A stretch of DNA of 64,000 bases, from NCBI RefSeq assembly GCF_029407905.1, contig NC_073633.1, forward strand, positions 29,464,501 through 29,528,500, given 5' to 3'. The DNA is from Bubalus kerabau (Eukaryota; Chordata; Mammalia; Artiodactyla; Bovidae). Shown piece after piece: positions 1 to 10,640 of this stretch (its first letter is position 1; each line of letters starts with the position of its first letter). A model generated the notes under the pieces. It did not search any database and was not told where the DNA came from. It was given only the letters and a program-made list of their open reading frames with translations. Both the position numbers and the translations under genes were made by a program.

Positions 1-26
1 TTACACTGCACCACCTGGGAAGCCCA
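1..26 (-). mobile_element. End of a Bov-tA-type SINE cut by the window edge
   Basis: The first bases are the reverse complement of the usual GGGCTTCCCAGGTGG start of a Bov-tA SINE. The rest lies outside the window. Confidence 0.7.
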
Positions 27-728
27 TAAATATGGCTACCTCATTTTTAAAACTATTTAAAGGGCAACATCAGAAGAAATATTGCCTTTTACCACAAATG
101 CAAGGGGATGACGTAAGAAGAAATAAAACGGTGACGTAAAATTACCCATGAAATCATAATAAACTAGGTTTTATAAGATTTACAAATATGAAATGTTTAG
201 ATTAGGATTATAATATTAAGTGGAAATAATTCAAAATATCAGTCTATATGCCCCTAATTTTTAACAAGATTTTAATGAAGAAGGTATACTAAACATTAGC
301 CATGAATTATCTGAATGATAGGATCACATTTTAACTTTCTATTTTTTATTTTGGGCTTTTTTTTTTTCTGTAACACATAGTTAATATTTTAAAATCAGGA
401 AAAGTTAATAAATGATACACTCAAAAGATAAGTATCTTTCCATCAAGAAGAGTGATCTTTGACATTGACACCAAGATGTCCTTGGAAGGGGAGAACTCTG
501 AGTGGTACTCATAAAATCAATCCTAAAGTCCAAATATCCAACTAAGTAACCACTAACTACCCTTGAGCAATCATTCAAAATATTCTAACACTTTTTGGGC
601 CATCTTGAAACTCACTTTCTTTGAGGAATGTATAGAATGTCTATACATTTAAAATGCGGTGGTACAGCAAAATATCTGACAATCTCTGTGGCAAAGAAAA
701 AAAAAAAAAAGATTGGGGCTTCAGTTCA

Positions 729-767
729 GGTTTGGATACAGGCTGCAGGTGCCTGGGGACGACTGTG
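729..767 (-). promoter_or_regulatory. 23-bp-spacer RSS of the TRAV13-like gene
   Basis: On the minus strand, heptamer CACAGTC (767-761), 23-bp spacer (760-738), nonamer ATCCAAACC (737-729). The heptamer CAC core is intact. The nonamer keeps the A-rich centre and CC end, with two or three departures from ACAAAAACC. Confidence 0.88.
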
Positions 768-1281
768 CTCTTGTAGCACAGAAGTAGGTGGCTGAGTTGC
801 CAAGGTTGGTAGCTGTGATGTTCAGGGAGAGATGCTTGTTCTTCTTATTCAATAAAACAATGAGTCCTTGTCCTTCTTTCTTATCCACATTTGAAAGAGT
901 ATGTATAAGCAACTGCAGGCCTTTTTCAGGTTCCTGTTTGTACCAAAAAAAGTAAGTGGAGGCACTGTCTGTGTAAGTGCAGTTGATAACACAGTTGTCT
1001 CCCTCTTGGACACTCTGGAAGGAGGGATACTGCTCCACTTTTTCTCCTCTACTCTTATCTGTAACAAAAAAAAAGAAAAGAAAGCCAGACAAAATCGTTA
1101 TCACCATTTTCCAGAGTTTGCTTTTTTCCCCTACAGTAATTTCAGGCAATCCAGAAAAGATCAGTCTTCTCCTCAGACTTCTAATAAATATTTGCTAAAA
1201 CACCCTGTTCACAAAAGTTCTGCACTCACAGTCCAGCTGCAGCCACAAGAAGAGGAACCAAGGTCCTGTAGGTGTCTTCAT
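768..1281 (-). CDS. TRAV13: T-cell receptor alpha variable gene, TRAV13 subgroup, apparently functional
   Basis: Encodes the variable domain of a TCR alpha chain, used after V-J joining in T cells. Leader exon 1281-1230: ATG, 17 codons (starts MKTPTGPW, ends LWLQLD) plus one base, then a GTGAGT donor. V exon 1058-768 follows a CAG acceptor after a T-rich tract. The phase-1 join gives KSRGEKVEQYP, very like the human TRAV13 start. Landmarks are all present: first Cys (VINCTYTD), Trp in FFWYKQ, second Cys in ATYFCATR. No stop or frameshift. A 23-bp-spacer RSS follows directly. It is the most 3' V gene in the window, about 6 kb downstream of the TRAV4-like gene. The subgroup comes from recalled human sequences; the exact ruminant gene number cannot be given. 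Confidence 0.9.
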
Positions 1282-1319
1282 TGTTCTCCAAATTGGGACC
1301 TGTGATCTCCAGCCAGGAG

Positions 1320-2500
1320 AGCTACTTCTATTACCAGGTTATCTCTTCCTTTCCTCCAAAGCACAATGGTTTCTTAACGTTTCAACACAGGCATCTGCTT
1401 TTGCTGTTAGAGTCAACCAAAAGGAAGCATTCACATATTCTTTCTTGACAAAAGTGCTCTGCCATCTTGTGGTCAGATCCCCAACTGCTAAACCAACTAG
1501 TCAAATCCTCATTTGTCCTGTATCTGTGGGAGACTCTGACTCACAAACAGCAATAGGTGAAATAAATAAAGTCCCAAAGGTGTTTCCAAACAAAAATTAT
1601 GTGGATTAGCAAAAAGCAGACACAGTGAAAATGTAGAGCTCAGAATTCCATTCATCTTCTCAGCACACATTGAGTCATTTTGAATAAATTTGAAGAAGTT
1701 AGATGTTCCTAACATTTTTTTCAAAAACAAGCTTAGTCTCCTTGAAAGAAGAAAATGCCATGATTGACTCTGCTAAGCAACTGAGGAGTAAAATTTTTCC
1801 TTCTTATCTTCTCTAGCCTTTTTAATTGGCCAGAGAGTTCATCAGCCAAATCACCCATTTTAGTTCAGCTCTCACAAAGGAAAACTCTTTCTAAAGGCAA
1901 CATTTAAGCACAAGGGCTGGAGAAAGAGACAAATAAATACATAAATATGTAAATAAAATATCAGATGCTTGCTATTGCAGACTCTGCTAAGCCTGGCCTT
2001 GCAGCGATCTCCTTATTCCCAGAAATGGACAGTGCCATGTGGCAAAACATGAATGTTTCTTTAGTAAAAGTTACTACTAGACTGTAGAGTAATGGATAAG
2101 AACAGGAGGAAAGACTTCCATAAGTTAGCATTAGTCCAACCATAGGGAAGAGTTTGGCTGTGGACTGTGGTAGGAAATCTGACATTCACTTTGAAATCTT
2201 TTCCTCCAGAAGAACAGATCATCTGAAATTATGAATAATCCTAGTAGAGCTATTCCCTGGGCAAATCCTCAGCTGTATAAATTTTTAAATTAAATATTGC
2301 CTTGCTTTAAAAGAAATTGATATGGAAGAGATTCTGGATCGATGTAGCAATATATGAGGCTACAGAAATTACTTTCTCCCACAGACACATCAAATCTACA
2401 ACTACATACAGTTTTTTCTCAAAGAAATCCAAAAACTAGTTACATGACTCCTACACATCAGGTGAACAAGAAAAAAAAATATATCAAAATAGTTAAGAAA
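1320..2500. other. Intergenic DNA with no recognised gene or young repeat
   Basis: Upstream side of the TRAV13-like gene. Short open frames on both strands have no recognisable domain. I see no BovB, SINE or L1 signature before about 2500. The V promoter must lie just above 1281, but I cannot pinpoint elements. Confidence 0.4.
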
Positions 2501-2502
2501 AG

Positions 2503-2735
2503 GAGGTCCTTGAAGCTCCAGGGGTTAAGAACTCACCTGCCAATTCAGGATACATGGGTTCGATCCCTAATCTGGGATGATCCCATATGTCCTGGAGCAG
2601 CTAAGCCACTGAACCACAACCACTGAGCCCATGCTCCAGAGCAGGTGAGCCTCAACTACCGAGCCCATGCTCCACAAGTACTAAAGCCCATGTGCATAGA
2701 GCCTGTGCACAGCAACAAGAGAAGCCACCTGAAAA
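2503..2735 (+). mobile_element. CHR-type tRNA-derived SINE
   Basis: Contains the diagnostic run of phrases GGTTAAGAACTCACCTGCC, ATGGGTTCGATCCCTAATC and GAGCCCATGCTCC followed by AGCAACAAGAGAAGCCAC. The GGTTCGATCC motif is the tRNA-like B box. Old, diverged copy. Confidence 0.7.
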
Positions 2736-3905
2736 AAAGAAAGAGAGAGAAAAGCCACTACAATGAAAAGCCTGTGCACCTCAACCAGAGAGTAGCCCTC
2801 ACTCGCAGAAAGTAGAGACAGACCACAGGCAGCAATGAAGACTCAGCCCAGCCATATGCATATGTAAGAGAGGCAGAGACACAGCCTCACCATAAGACCC
2901 CTAATACGGTAACAAAAAATTGAGAGGGGACTCACAAGTCCCATCTTATCCTTGCGGTGTGCAGGGCTTAGATCCAACACCCAGCACCCTAACTTTTAGG
3001 ATTTGCATATGAGACAGGTCCCCAAAGCACACACCTCTAGAAGCCAGTGGGGCTTGCATCCATGAAACCCACAAGACTATACCAAACAAAGAAACAGTTT
3101 CTAATGGGTTCACAAAGACTGACTGTGGCCATCCCTCCCAGAGCTCAGTGCAGAGGGAGCTAATGGACACACCCATTTCCCAGCTTTTCCCTGAACAAGG
3201 CTTATTTGTATAGTTTAAGACCCTGATGGTCTGGCTTCCAACCAATCCGCATCTAGGTACTGACTGAGACACCCCCTTTCAGGCATTGACAGGTCTTGGC
3301 ACACTTTCAACTACTGGGAGCCACTAAGAACAAAGAAGGCTACTTGGACAATCACACAAGTTTAAGAGACAACAAAGAGCTAGGGCTAGGCTGAATGATA
3401 AGATTCATCTTCTATAGAAGACCACTCCTTCAAGACCGAGAAAAGTGGCTATTTGATCTAATGCACAGAAACCAACACAGAGAGTCAAGGAAAATGGAGA
3501 AACAGAAGATGTCCTCAATGAGCTAAAATAGCAGAACAAACTAAGCTCAAAGTTATAGAAGAAAAAAAGTAACAAACACCACGCAGAAATAAATAAAATA
3601 CAGACTAAAGTGACACAGAAAAAAATCAACAAAACTCAGAGCTGATTTTTGAAAAGATAAACAATATGCACAAACTTTTAGATAGACTCACTAAGAAAAA
3701 AAAAGAGAACTCAAATAAATAAAATTAGAAATTAATGAGTAAAATTATGACTGATATACAGAAATACAAAAGATCACAACACTATTATGTATATGGCTAA
3801 AAATTTGGAGAACCTAAAAGAAATGGATAAATTTCTAAAAACTATCAACCAAGACCGAATCAGAAAGACTTATGAACAAACAAATTACTAGTAAGGAGAC
3901 TGAAG

Positions 3906-4123
3906 GGCTTCCCTGGTAGCTCAGCTGGTAAAGAATCCACTTGCAATGCGGGAGACCTGGGTTTGATTCCTGGGTGGGGAAGATTCTCTGGAGGAGGGCA
4001 TGGCAACCCACTCCAATGTTGTTGCCTGGAGAATCCCATGGACAGAGAAACCTGGGGGGCTACTGTCCATAGGGTTGCAAAGAGATGGACAAGACTGAAG
4101 CGACTTAGCAGGCACACACACAC
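3906..4123 (+). mobile_element. Bov-tA SINE inserted in L1
   Basis: Starts GGGCTTCCCTGGTAGCTCAG, carries the GACTGAAGCGACTTAGCA tail and ends in a CA-rich run. Flanked by near-perfect 13-bp target-site duplications, AAGGAGACTGAAG (3893-3905) and AAAGAGACTGAAG (4124-4136). Confidence 0.9.
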
Positions 4124-4506
4124 AAAGAGACTGAAGCAGTAATCAAAAATAAAGTCCAGGGCCAGGTGGCTTCACTGGTGAATTCTATCAATCATTTGAA
4201 TAGGAATTAATACCAATCTTTCTCAAATATTTAAGAAGACGAAGAAAAGGGAATATTTTTAAGCTTATTTTATGAGGCCAGCATTATCCTGATCCTAAAT
4301 CAGACAAGGACACTATAAGAAAGTAAAATTACAGGCCAATATCCCTGATATACCTAGAGGCAAACTCCTCAACAATATATTAGCAAATGAACTCAATAAT
4401 ACAGTAAAAAGATCAGGCACCAAGATCAAGTGGGAATCATCTCTTTGATGCAAACATGTTTCAATATGCACAATCCATTCAGTGTAATACATTATATTAA
4501 CTAAAG

Positions 4507-4717
4507 AAAGTGAAAGTGAAGTCACTCTGTCATGTCTGACTCTTTACAACCCCATGGGCTGTAGCCTACCAGACTCCTCTGTCCTTTGGATTTTCCAGGC
4601 AATAGTACTGGAGTGGATTGCCATTTCCTTCTCCAGGGGATCTTCCCAACCCAGGGCTCGAACCCAGGTTTCCTGCACTGTAGACAGACGCTCTACCGTC
4701 TGAGCCACCAGGGAAGC
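4507..4717 (-). mobile_element. Bov-tA SINE inserted in L1
   Basis: Reverse-oriented SINE from AAGTGAAAGTGAAGTCACTC to GAGCCACCAGGGAAGC. The flanks share ATATTAACTAA, a target-site duplication. Confidence 0.88.
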
Positions 4718-5270
4718 ATATTAACTAAGAGAAGGATAAAAATCATGATGATCATCTCAATAGGTTCAGAAGAAGTATTTTATAAAATACAATTTGCATT
4801 CATGATTTTTAAAAACAGTCCAAACAAAATGAATATAAAGGGAATGTACTTCAACGTAATAAAGCTATATGTGACTACCCCACAGCTAACGTCATACTTA
4901 ACAGTGAAAAGCTGAAAGTTTTTCTTCTTAAGATCACAAACAAGACAAGTAGGTCCACATTCACCATTATTCAATACAGTACTAAAAGTCCTAGCAAGAG
5001 CCAATTAGGCAAGAAAAAATAAATTAAAGGCATTCAAACTGGAAAGGAAGAGCTAAAACTGTTGGCAGATGACATGACATTACATGCCACCACAAAAAAA
5101 TTAAAAATAAAACTACCATATTACCCAGCATTCCACCTCTAGGTATATATCCATAGATATATATCATAGAGGTATCTGCATTTCCGAGTTTACTGTAGCA
5201 TTACTCACAATAGCCAAGATATGGAAACAATGTAAGTGTCCATCAATGAGTGAATGGATAAAAAGGATGT

Positions 5271-5272
<2 letters not shown>

Positions 5273-5314
<42 letters not shown>
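5273..5314. repeat. (TA)n microsatellite
   Basis: About 20 TA units inside the 3' part of the old L1. Confidence 0.95.
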
Positions 5315-5318
<4 letters not shown>

Positions 5319-5696
5319 GGTTATGGATATGGAAGGAAATCCTGCCATTTGTGATAAGCTGGATAGACCTTGAGTGCATTGTGCTAAGCGACTTATCAAA
5401 AAGACCAATACTATATAATAGCACCTATATGTGGAATCTAAAAAAAGCAAAACTCATAAAAAGAGAGTACAATGATGATTACCAAGGGTTGGGAGTCAGG
5501 GAACTGGAGAGATATTGTTTAAGAATACAAACTTGTAACTAGTAGATAAGTCCTGCAGATCTAAAGTATAGCAATTATAGCCAACAATACTGTATTATAA
5601 ACTTCAATGTTGCTGAGAAACTATATTTTAATTGTTCTTACCACAAAAAAAGGAATGATAATTATATGACGTGATAAAGGTGTTAGCTAATCATCA

Positions 5697-6252
5697 AAAT
5701 TCCCCAAGCCAGACTTCAGCAATATGTGAACTGTGAACTTCCAGATGTTCAAGCTGAATTTAGAAAAGGCAGACGAACCAGAGATCAAATTGCCAACATT
5801 TGCTGGATCACCGAAAAAGCAAGAGAATTCCAGAAAAACATCTATTTTTGCTTTACTGACTATGCCAAAGCCTTTGACTGTGTGGATCATAAGAAACTGT
5901 GGAAAATTCTGAAAGAGATGGGAATACCAGACCACCTGACCTGTCTCTTGAGAAACCTGTATGCAGGTCAGGAAGCAACAGTTAGAACTGGACATGGAAC
6001 AACAGACTGGTTCCAAACAGGAAAAGGAGTACGTCAAGGCTGTACATTGTCACCCTGCTTATTTAACTTCTATGCAGAGTATATCATGAGAAACACTGGG
6101 CTGGAGGAAGCACAGGCTGGAATCAAGATTGCTGGGAGAAATATCAATAAACTCAGATATGCAGATGACACCACCCTTAGGGCAGAAAGTGAAGAACTAA
6201 AGAGCCTCTTGATGAAAGTGAAAGAGGAGAGTGAAAAAGTTGGCTTAAAACT
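5697..6252 (+). mobile_element. BovB LINE fragment, reverse-transcriptase region
   Basis: One open frame (5726-6277) reads through the middle of the BovB reverse transcriptase: DYAKAFDCVDH (motif A), GKGVRQGC, LSPCLFNFY and LRYADDTTL (active-site YADD), ending at EKVGLKL. Both ends are truncated, with no endonuclease domain and no BovB 3' tail. The source is recognised from the family protein; this copy is inactive by truncation. Confidence 0.93.
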
Positions 6253-6254
6253 CA

Positions 6255-7200
6255 TTCCATGGGGTGGGTCTCAGTAGAAAATGTCATCAACTGTTGCATT
6301 CCTTGTTGCCAAAAATCAGAGACAACTCCCCACTAAAACACTAATAATAATATCCTCACAGTCCTGACTAAGCTGCAGGCTCACTAGCAAGATTCCCAGG
6401 AACTTTGCCATTATTCCTGTCTCCCTTTGATTTTCAGTGCAGCAGTGAGATCTAAGCAAGATCCCTACTGTAATGATACTCCATAAATACTTCTGATCAC
6501 TATGATGGAAGTCCTATAAGTCCAAATAACAACAGGGCTCACTAGCTAGATTCTCAGGAACTTTGCCATTATTCCTGTCTCCCTTTGGTCCCCAAAGGAC
6601 TCAACTCTGAAAATTGATAATGACCCAGAATCCCTATGTTTCTGCTTAATATATTTCAAAAAATAGTCTATGATACCAATCAGAATCAAAAAACTTTTCG
6701 ACTCCCCCACCATCATCCCCATTCTATTTGCTATGCCACCCACAACAAGGGAGTGGGACAAAAGAAGAGAGAAAGAGGGGTAACAGAGAGTAAAAGATCC
6801 AAACACAGAGAAGACTTGGAAAGAATCTTGTGGGGGCTCAAAGTGCCAAAGAAATGTTCAAAATTTTGTGACAATAATTGCCTGACACTTAGACTGAATT
6901 TTTCAAAAGCTGAGAACTTGTTGTCTAAACTGACTGCATGCAATGTGCATGTAAGGGTGTGTAGTGTGTGTGTGCATGCTTGTGCATGAACTGAGGGGCA
7001 TCAGTGAGCTAAGTGACAACAGTATACATACCATAGATTGTCTCCTTTTGTATGATTGAGCAGCTCAGAGACAATAATGGGACAAAGGCATCACGCCCTT
7101 TTGTGTTTTTTGAATCTTAGACCATAGAAATGGAATACCTATTTTAAAAACAAATAAGACCAATATTTTTTTTTAAATAGTAAAGTAATACATGGATTTT
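6255..7200. other. Intergenic DNA with a 52-bp direct repeat; no gene seen
   Basis: Between the BovB fragment and the TRAV4-like RSS. Holds two copies of a 52-bp sequence (6378-6429 and 6536-6587) and a short GT-rich stretch near 6955-6985. No convincing coding frame. Confidence 0.5.
6378..6587 (+). repeat. Pair of 52-bp direct repeats, 158 bp apart
   Basis: 6378-6429 and 6536-6587 share GGCTCACTAGC...CTGTCTCCCTTTG with about two mismatches. Probably a local tandem duplication. Confidence 0.85.
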
Positions 7201-7289
7201 CTAATACCTTCTGAAATAATACAGTAAAATAAACAGTTTAGAAGGTACTGCTTTGGGGATCCCCTGGGCTGTGACTCCCACTCCACACG

Positions 7290-7328
7290 GGGATACTGCA
7301 CAGGTGCAGCCCCATCTGTCGCAGTGTG
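7290..7328 (-). promoter_or_regulatory. 23-bp-spacer RSS of the TRAV4-like gene
   Basis: Minus strand: heptamer CACACTG (7328-7322), 23-bp spacer, nonamer CAGTATCCC (7298-7290). The heptamer core is intact. The nonamer is poor, lacking the usual A run. Confidence 0.75.
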
Positions 7329-8165
7329 CCTCTCCCACGATGCAGTAGTACACAGCGGTGTCTCTCAGAGAAGCCTGGGGCAGGCTCAGGGTGCTGAACT
7401 TCCTGTCAGGAGGAATTAACAGAGATGCCACTTCATTTTCCACATTTGTCTTATATCCATGAATGATATATTGTGGTCCCTGGTTGGGGAACTGTCGATA
7501 CCAGAAGATATTGTCACTTGTAGCTATTGTGGTGCGGTTACAGGATATGTTCACTTCTTGTCCTTCGTATGAGTCAATGAAGATGGGCTGGGAGGTCTTA
7601 GCAAGACTCAAAGTACCTGTGGAAGTAAAAAACACAACACTAGCTCCTATTTTGAAGTCAAATTGAAGGTCCAACTCAGCACCCTCCAGGTTCTTTCTCA
7701 AGTAAACCCCCTATTTTCCCACCATATACAGACACACACACAATTTACTTCTCACTTGTGCTTTGGGACACATTTTTAAAATAATTATTCTGAGGAATCC
7801 CAGGAACACATGAACAGACAATTTACTTCTTACTCATGTTTTGGGACACATTGTTTTATATATATTTATTCTGAAGAATCCCAGGAACACGTGAACAGAA
7901 GTGGCAGGTCTAATTTCTTCCTCCCATGGATAGACCAGAGCTCAGTAACCCCGAATGTCTTTATTTCTCTCACTCCTCACATAAATGCCAAGGAACAGCC
8001 TGGAGAAAAATAGGACCCAAAAGCCATCCCTCAGCATCTTGAATAAAGAGAAATGGTAGCAGGCAGGGTTGTAGATCCTTGTCTGGACCCAGATCCCAAT
8101 TTCTCTTAATGCCATAATAACTCACCCAAGGTCAGGAGCACGGTCACTCATGCCATTGGCCTCAT
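7329..8165 (-). pseudogene. TRAV4: T-cell receptor alpha variable gene, TRAV4 subgroup, with a stop codon in the leader
   Basis: The V exon (7615-7329) is fully open and very close to human TRAV4: LAKTSQPI, EGQEVNISCNRT (first Cys), DNIFWYRQFPNQG, GYKTNVENEVASLL, DTAVYYCIVGE (second Cys). The 13-codon leader exon (8165-8126) begins MRPMA and ends VTVLLTLG with a GTGAGT donor, but codon 6 is TGA (8150-8148) where human has arginine. Both in-frame ATGs precede the stop. The overlapping ATG in the next frame joins out of frame with the V exon, so I see no rescue. The single lesion and excellent V exon suggest recent loss, an allelic null or a sequence error. The leader intron, about 510 bp, carries a 78-bp tandem duplication. 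Confidence 0.85.
7740..7898. repeat. Two tandem copies of a ~78-bp unit in the TRAV4-like leader intron
   Basis: Unit 1 is 7740-7817 and unit 2 is 7818-7898. Both run from ACAATTTACTTCT through TTTGGGACACAT to AATCCCAGGAACAC and TGAACAG, with small differences. Confidence 0.9.
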
Positions 8166-8169
8166 ATTC

Positions 8170-9045
8170 TAATGTAAACCAGGACCCAGGGTCTAAGTTC
8201 TGTTGCTGAGTCTGAGCCTGGACCAGGCTATGAACCAGGGAAGAGACATAGCAGCAACTTCCAGAGCCCACACTAGCAGCTCTCACACGGGGCTGTCCCC
8301 AGAAGCAAGCCAATAGTAGGGCGACAGCTCCTCAGAATGGGCTTCCCCTCAAGGTTCAACTGAGCACTCAGGAAGAAGAACAGTGGTAAAAACTTCTAGC
8401 ACAACAGCACAGCAGCCTGGATTTCCTTTTAGACCTTTGCTATGTTCTAACCCTCTTAAGATTTGGTCTGAATGAAACAAATATTTCAATGGGTAGATTC
8501 CATTGGGCTCCTTATTCCTCATCGATTTCCCACAGTTTCAGAAGGTGTTCATCCACTGTAGTCAGTCTCGTATTCATGGAGCTCTGAGAATAATCCATCT
8601 AAGGTGGTCGTTCATGCCCAGAAATACCCCATTGGTTCCAATGTAAGATGAAATGAAATCTTAATCTTATTCCACAAAAGAGCAAATGAGGCCATCTGAA
8701 TTGGACCTTTCATCTCATGACACCCTGATGTCCTTTTGTAATCACACTAAGTCCACACCTTACATCTGCTACTCAAACTCACTTAACAGATATTAAATGG
8801 AGGAGTGGACCCCTCACTAGTCCCTACTGGCCAGCTAGGAAAAGATATTTGATGTAGAATCAGTTACCAAAACAGGAAGCGGAGGAGAAGAAGAAAAGGC
8901 ACAAGTTCAGAGTCAAGACAGACTTAAATCCAAATCCCAGCTCTTCCACCTTGTGACCTAGGGCAACTCTCTCCTTGGAGCCTCAGTTTCTTTGTCTATA
9001 AAATTGAGACAATAACACCTACTTCAGAGTCAGCCTGTTGTAAAC
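8170..9045. other. Upstream flank of the TRAV4-like gene; no repeat or second gene recognised
   Basis: Contains whatever promoter the TRAV4-like gene has. No BovB, SINE or L1 signature and no supportable coding frame. Confidence 0.4.
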
Positions 9046-9046
9046 A

Positions 9047-9320
9047 GCTGCTGCTGCTAAGTCGCTTCAGTCGTGTCCAACTCTGTGCAACCCCATAGAC
9101 GGCAGCCCCCCAGGCTCCCCCGTCCCTGGGATTCTCCAGGCAAGAACACTGGAGTGGGTTGCCATTTCCTTCTCCAATGCATGAAAGTGAAAAGTGAAAG
9201 TGAAGTCACTCAGTCGTGTCTGACTCTTCCCGATCCCATGGAGTGCAGCCTACCAGGCTCCTCCGCCCATGGGATTTTCCAGGCAAGAGTACTGGAGTGG
9301 GGTGCCATTGCCTTCTCCGA
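9047..9320 (-). mobile_element. BovA2-type dimeric SINE
   Basis: Two related halves, each with TCAGTCGTGTC and a GGGATT(C/T)TCCAGGCAAGA core, joined by GCATGAAAGTGAAAAGTG. A GCTGCTGCTGCTAAGTCGC end lies at the low-coordinate side. Confidence 0.9.
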
Positions 9321-9486
9321 AACAGTCAGCAGTAAACTGTAATTCCTTCCCATTCCTTTCCTTCTTTTCTAAACCACATTAAAGAACCGTGACCAGTAGA
9401 AAGCAGTTGTGTAGGCATTATAGGATATGTGACTATTTTTAATGTATATATGGATCATTCACTCTTCCTTCAAGAAATACCCAGTA

Positions 9487-9590
9487 GAGAATCCCCTGGC
9501 AGTCCAGTTGTTAGGACTCCAAGTTTCCATTGCAGAGTGTATGTGGGGAACTAAGATACCATAGCCAAAAAAAAAAAAAAATACCCAATA
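9487..9590 (+). mobile_element. Fragment of a CHR-type tRNA-derived SINE
   Basis: GAATCCCCTGGCAGTCCAG, then TTAGGACTCC and a poly-A run at 9567-9580. Head region only; a second A run follows at 9607-9620. Confidence 0.55.
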
Positions 9591-9599
9591 TAAACCCAG

Positions 9600-10040
9600 T
9601 AACCGTAAAAAAAAAAAAAATTAACTCTGAAAAAGAGCTAAATCCAAAAGAGATCTTAATGTTAGTTGAATCAGCCAATTGCAATAATCCAAACACGTTA
9701 GATACTCACATTAATGTGGAAAAAAATAATGGTATGTTGAGTTCTTTGTTCATATACCATGGGAAAGGAAAATCACTAGAAAATATTTGGGGAGCACTTC
9801 CAGGTCTAAAGTTGTTGAAAGTATTCTAAGTAAGCAATTTTTTCATTTTCCCATGGAAAAGATCAATGAGTGCCAATGACTTCTAGTAACATTTTGACAC
9901 AGTATATATGAAGTAACAAGTATGGAATAACCAGCTTCCTTCAGTACCAGGTGGAGAAGAAAGAACTTATGAGCGAGTTAAATATGCTAGAACACCTTGT
10001 ACAGAAGTAACATAAAAGGGTCACGTTTTAGAATCAGCTC
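9600..10040. other. Intergenic DNA, nothing recognised
   Basis: AT-rich sequence with no recognised repeat signature and no plausible exon. Confidence 0.35.
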
Positions 10041-10329
10041 GCTACAACAGCGACCCCATGTGGTCCATGTGTGGATTTAATTTGCAGCTTGTACAGCTGG
10101 TGAGAGGTTTTTGGATCTTCCTTAGTCACACTGCCCTTGGGTTTCAATTGTGGTTTTGTTTTCACCTCTGCATATGGGTCATCCACTGGGGTTTGCCCCT
10201 GAGGCTGCCCTGAAGGACTTGGGTTTGCCCCTGTGAGGGCCAGATGTGGAGGTGGTGCAGCTGCTTGGGTTGCAGGGGTTCTGGCAGCACCAGTTACTCA
10301 GGACAGTTGGCGGCTAGGGCAGCAGGAAA

Positions 10330-10640
10330 TATAGCGCTCCAGAAGGGTATGGCAGCCAGTATTGGCCAATACGCTCTAGTATTTTTGCCTGGAGAACCCC
10401 CACCCCTCCCCCTCACCCCCGACAGAGAAACCTGGTAGGCCAGTCTGCTGTTGCTACTGCTGCTGCTGTTGCTAAGTCGCTTCAGTCGTGTCTGACTCTG
10501 TGTGATCCCATAGACAGCAGCCCACTAGGCTCTTCTGTCCCTGGGATTCTCCAGGCAAGAATACTGGAGTGGGTTACCATTTCCTTCTCCAGGTAGGCCA
10601 GTCTACAGGGTCGCAAAGAGTTGGACACTACCGAAGCTAC
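10330..10640 (+). mobile_element. SINE remnant interrupted by a second SINE
   Basis: 10330-10434 (GCCTGGAGAACC, GACAGAGAAACCTGGTAGG) and 10605-10640 (ACAGGGTCGCAAAGAGTTGG) are two halves of one plus-strand Bov-tA copy. A CCACCCCTCCCCCTCACCCC run is an odd insertion within it. Confidence 0.75.
10447..10592 (-). mobile_element. Bov-tA/BovA SINE nested in another SINE
   Basis: Starts GCTGTTGCTACTGCTGCTGC and ends CCATTTCCTTCTCCAG. Perfect 12-bp target-site duplication GTAGGCCAGTCT at 10435-10446 and 10593-10604. Confidence 0.92.

Larger units (their letters stand above)
2830..5690 (+). mobile_element. Old, internally deleted L1 LINE
   Basis: 3420-3530 resembles the L1 segment just before ORF1 (CACAGAGAGTCAAGGAAAATG). 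From about 3600 the sequence is degenerate ORF2, including the reverse-transcriptase stretch CCAGGGCCAGGTGGCTTCAC near 4158. 5105-5690 is the 3' part. ORF1 and much of ORF2 are missing. Two SINEs are inserted. The 5' limit is uncertain: 2830-3420 is assigned only by continuity. Confidence 0.6.

Noticed and set aside
901..1305. 134-codon plus-strand frame across the TRAV13-like gene
   Set aside because: Antisense shadow of the leader and V exons; the minus strand has the splice sites, cysteines and RSS.
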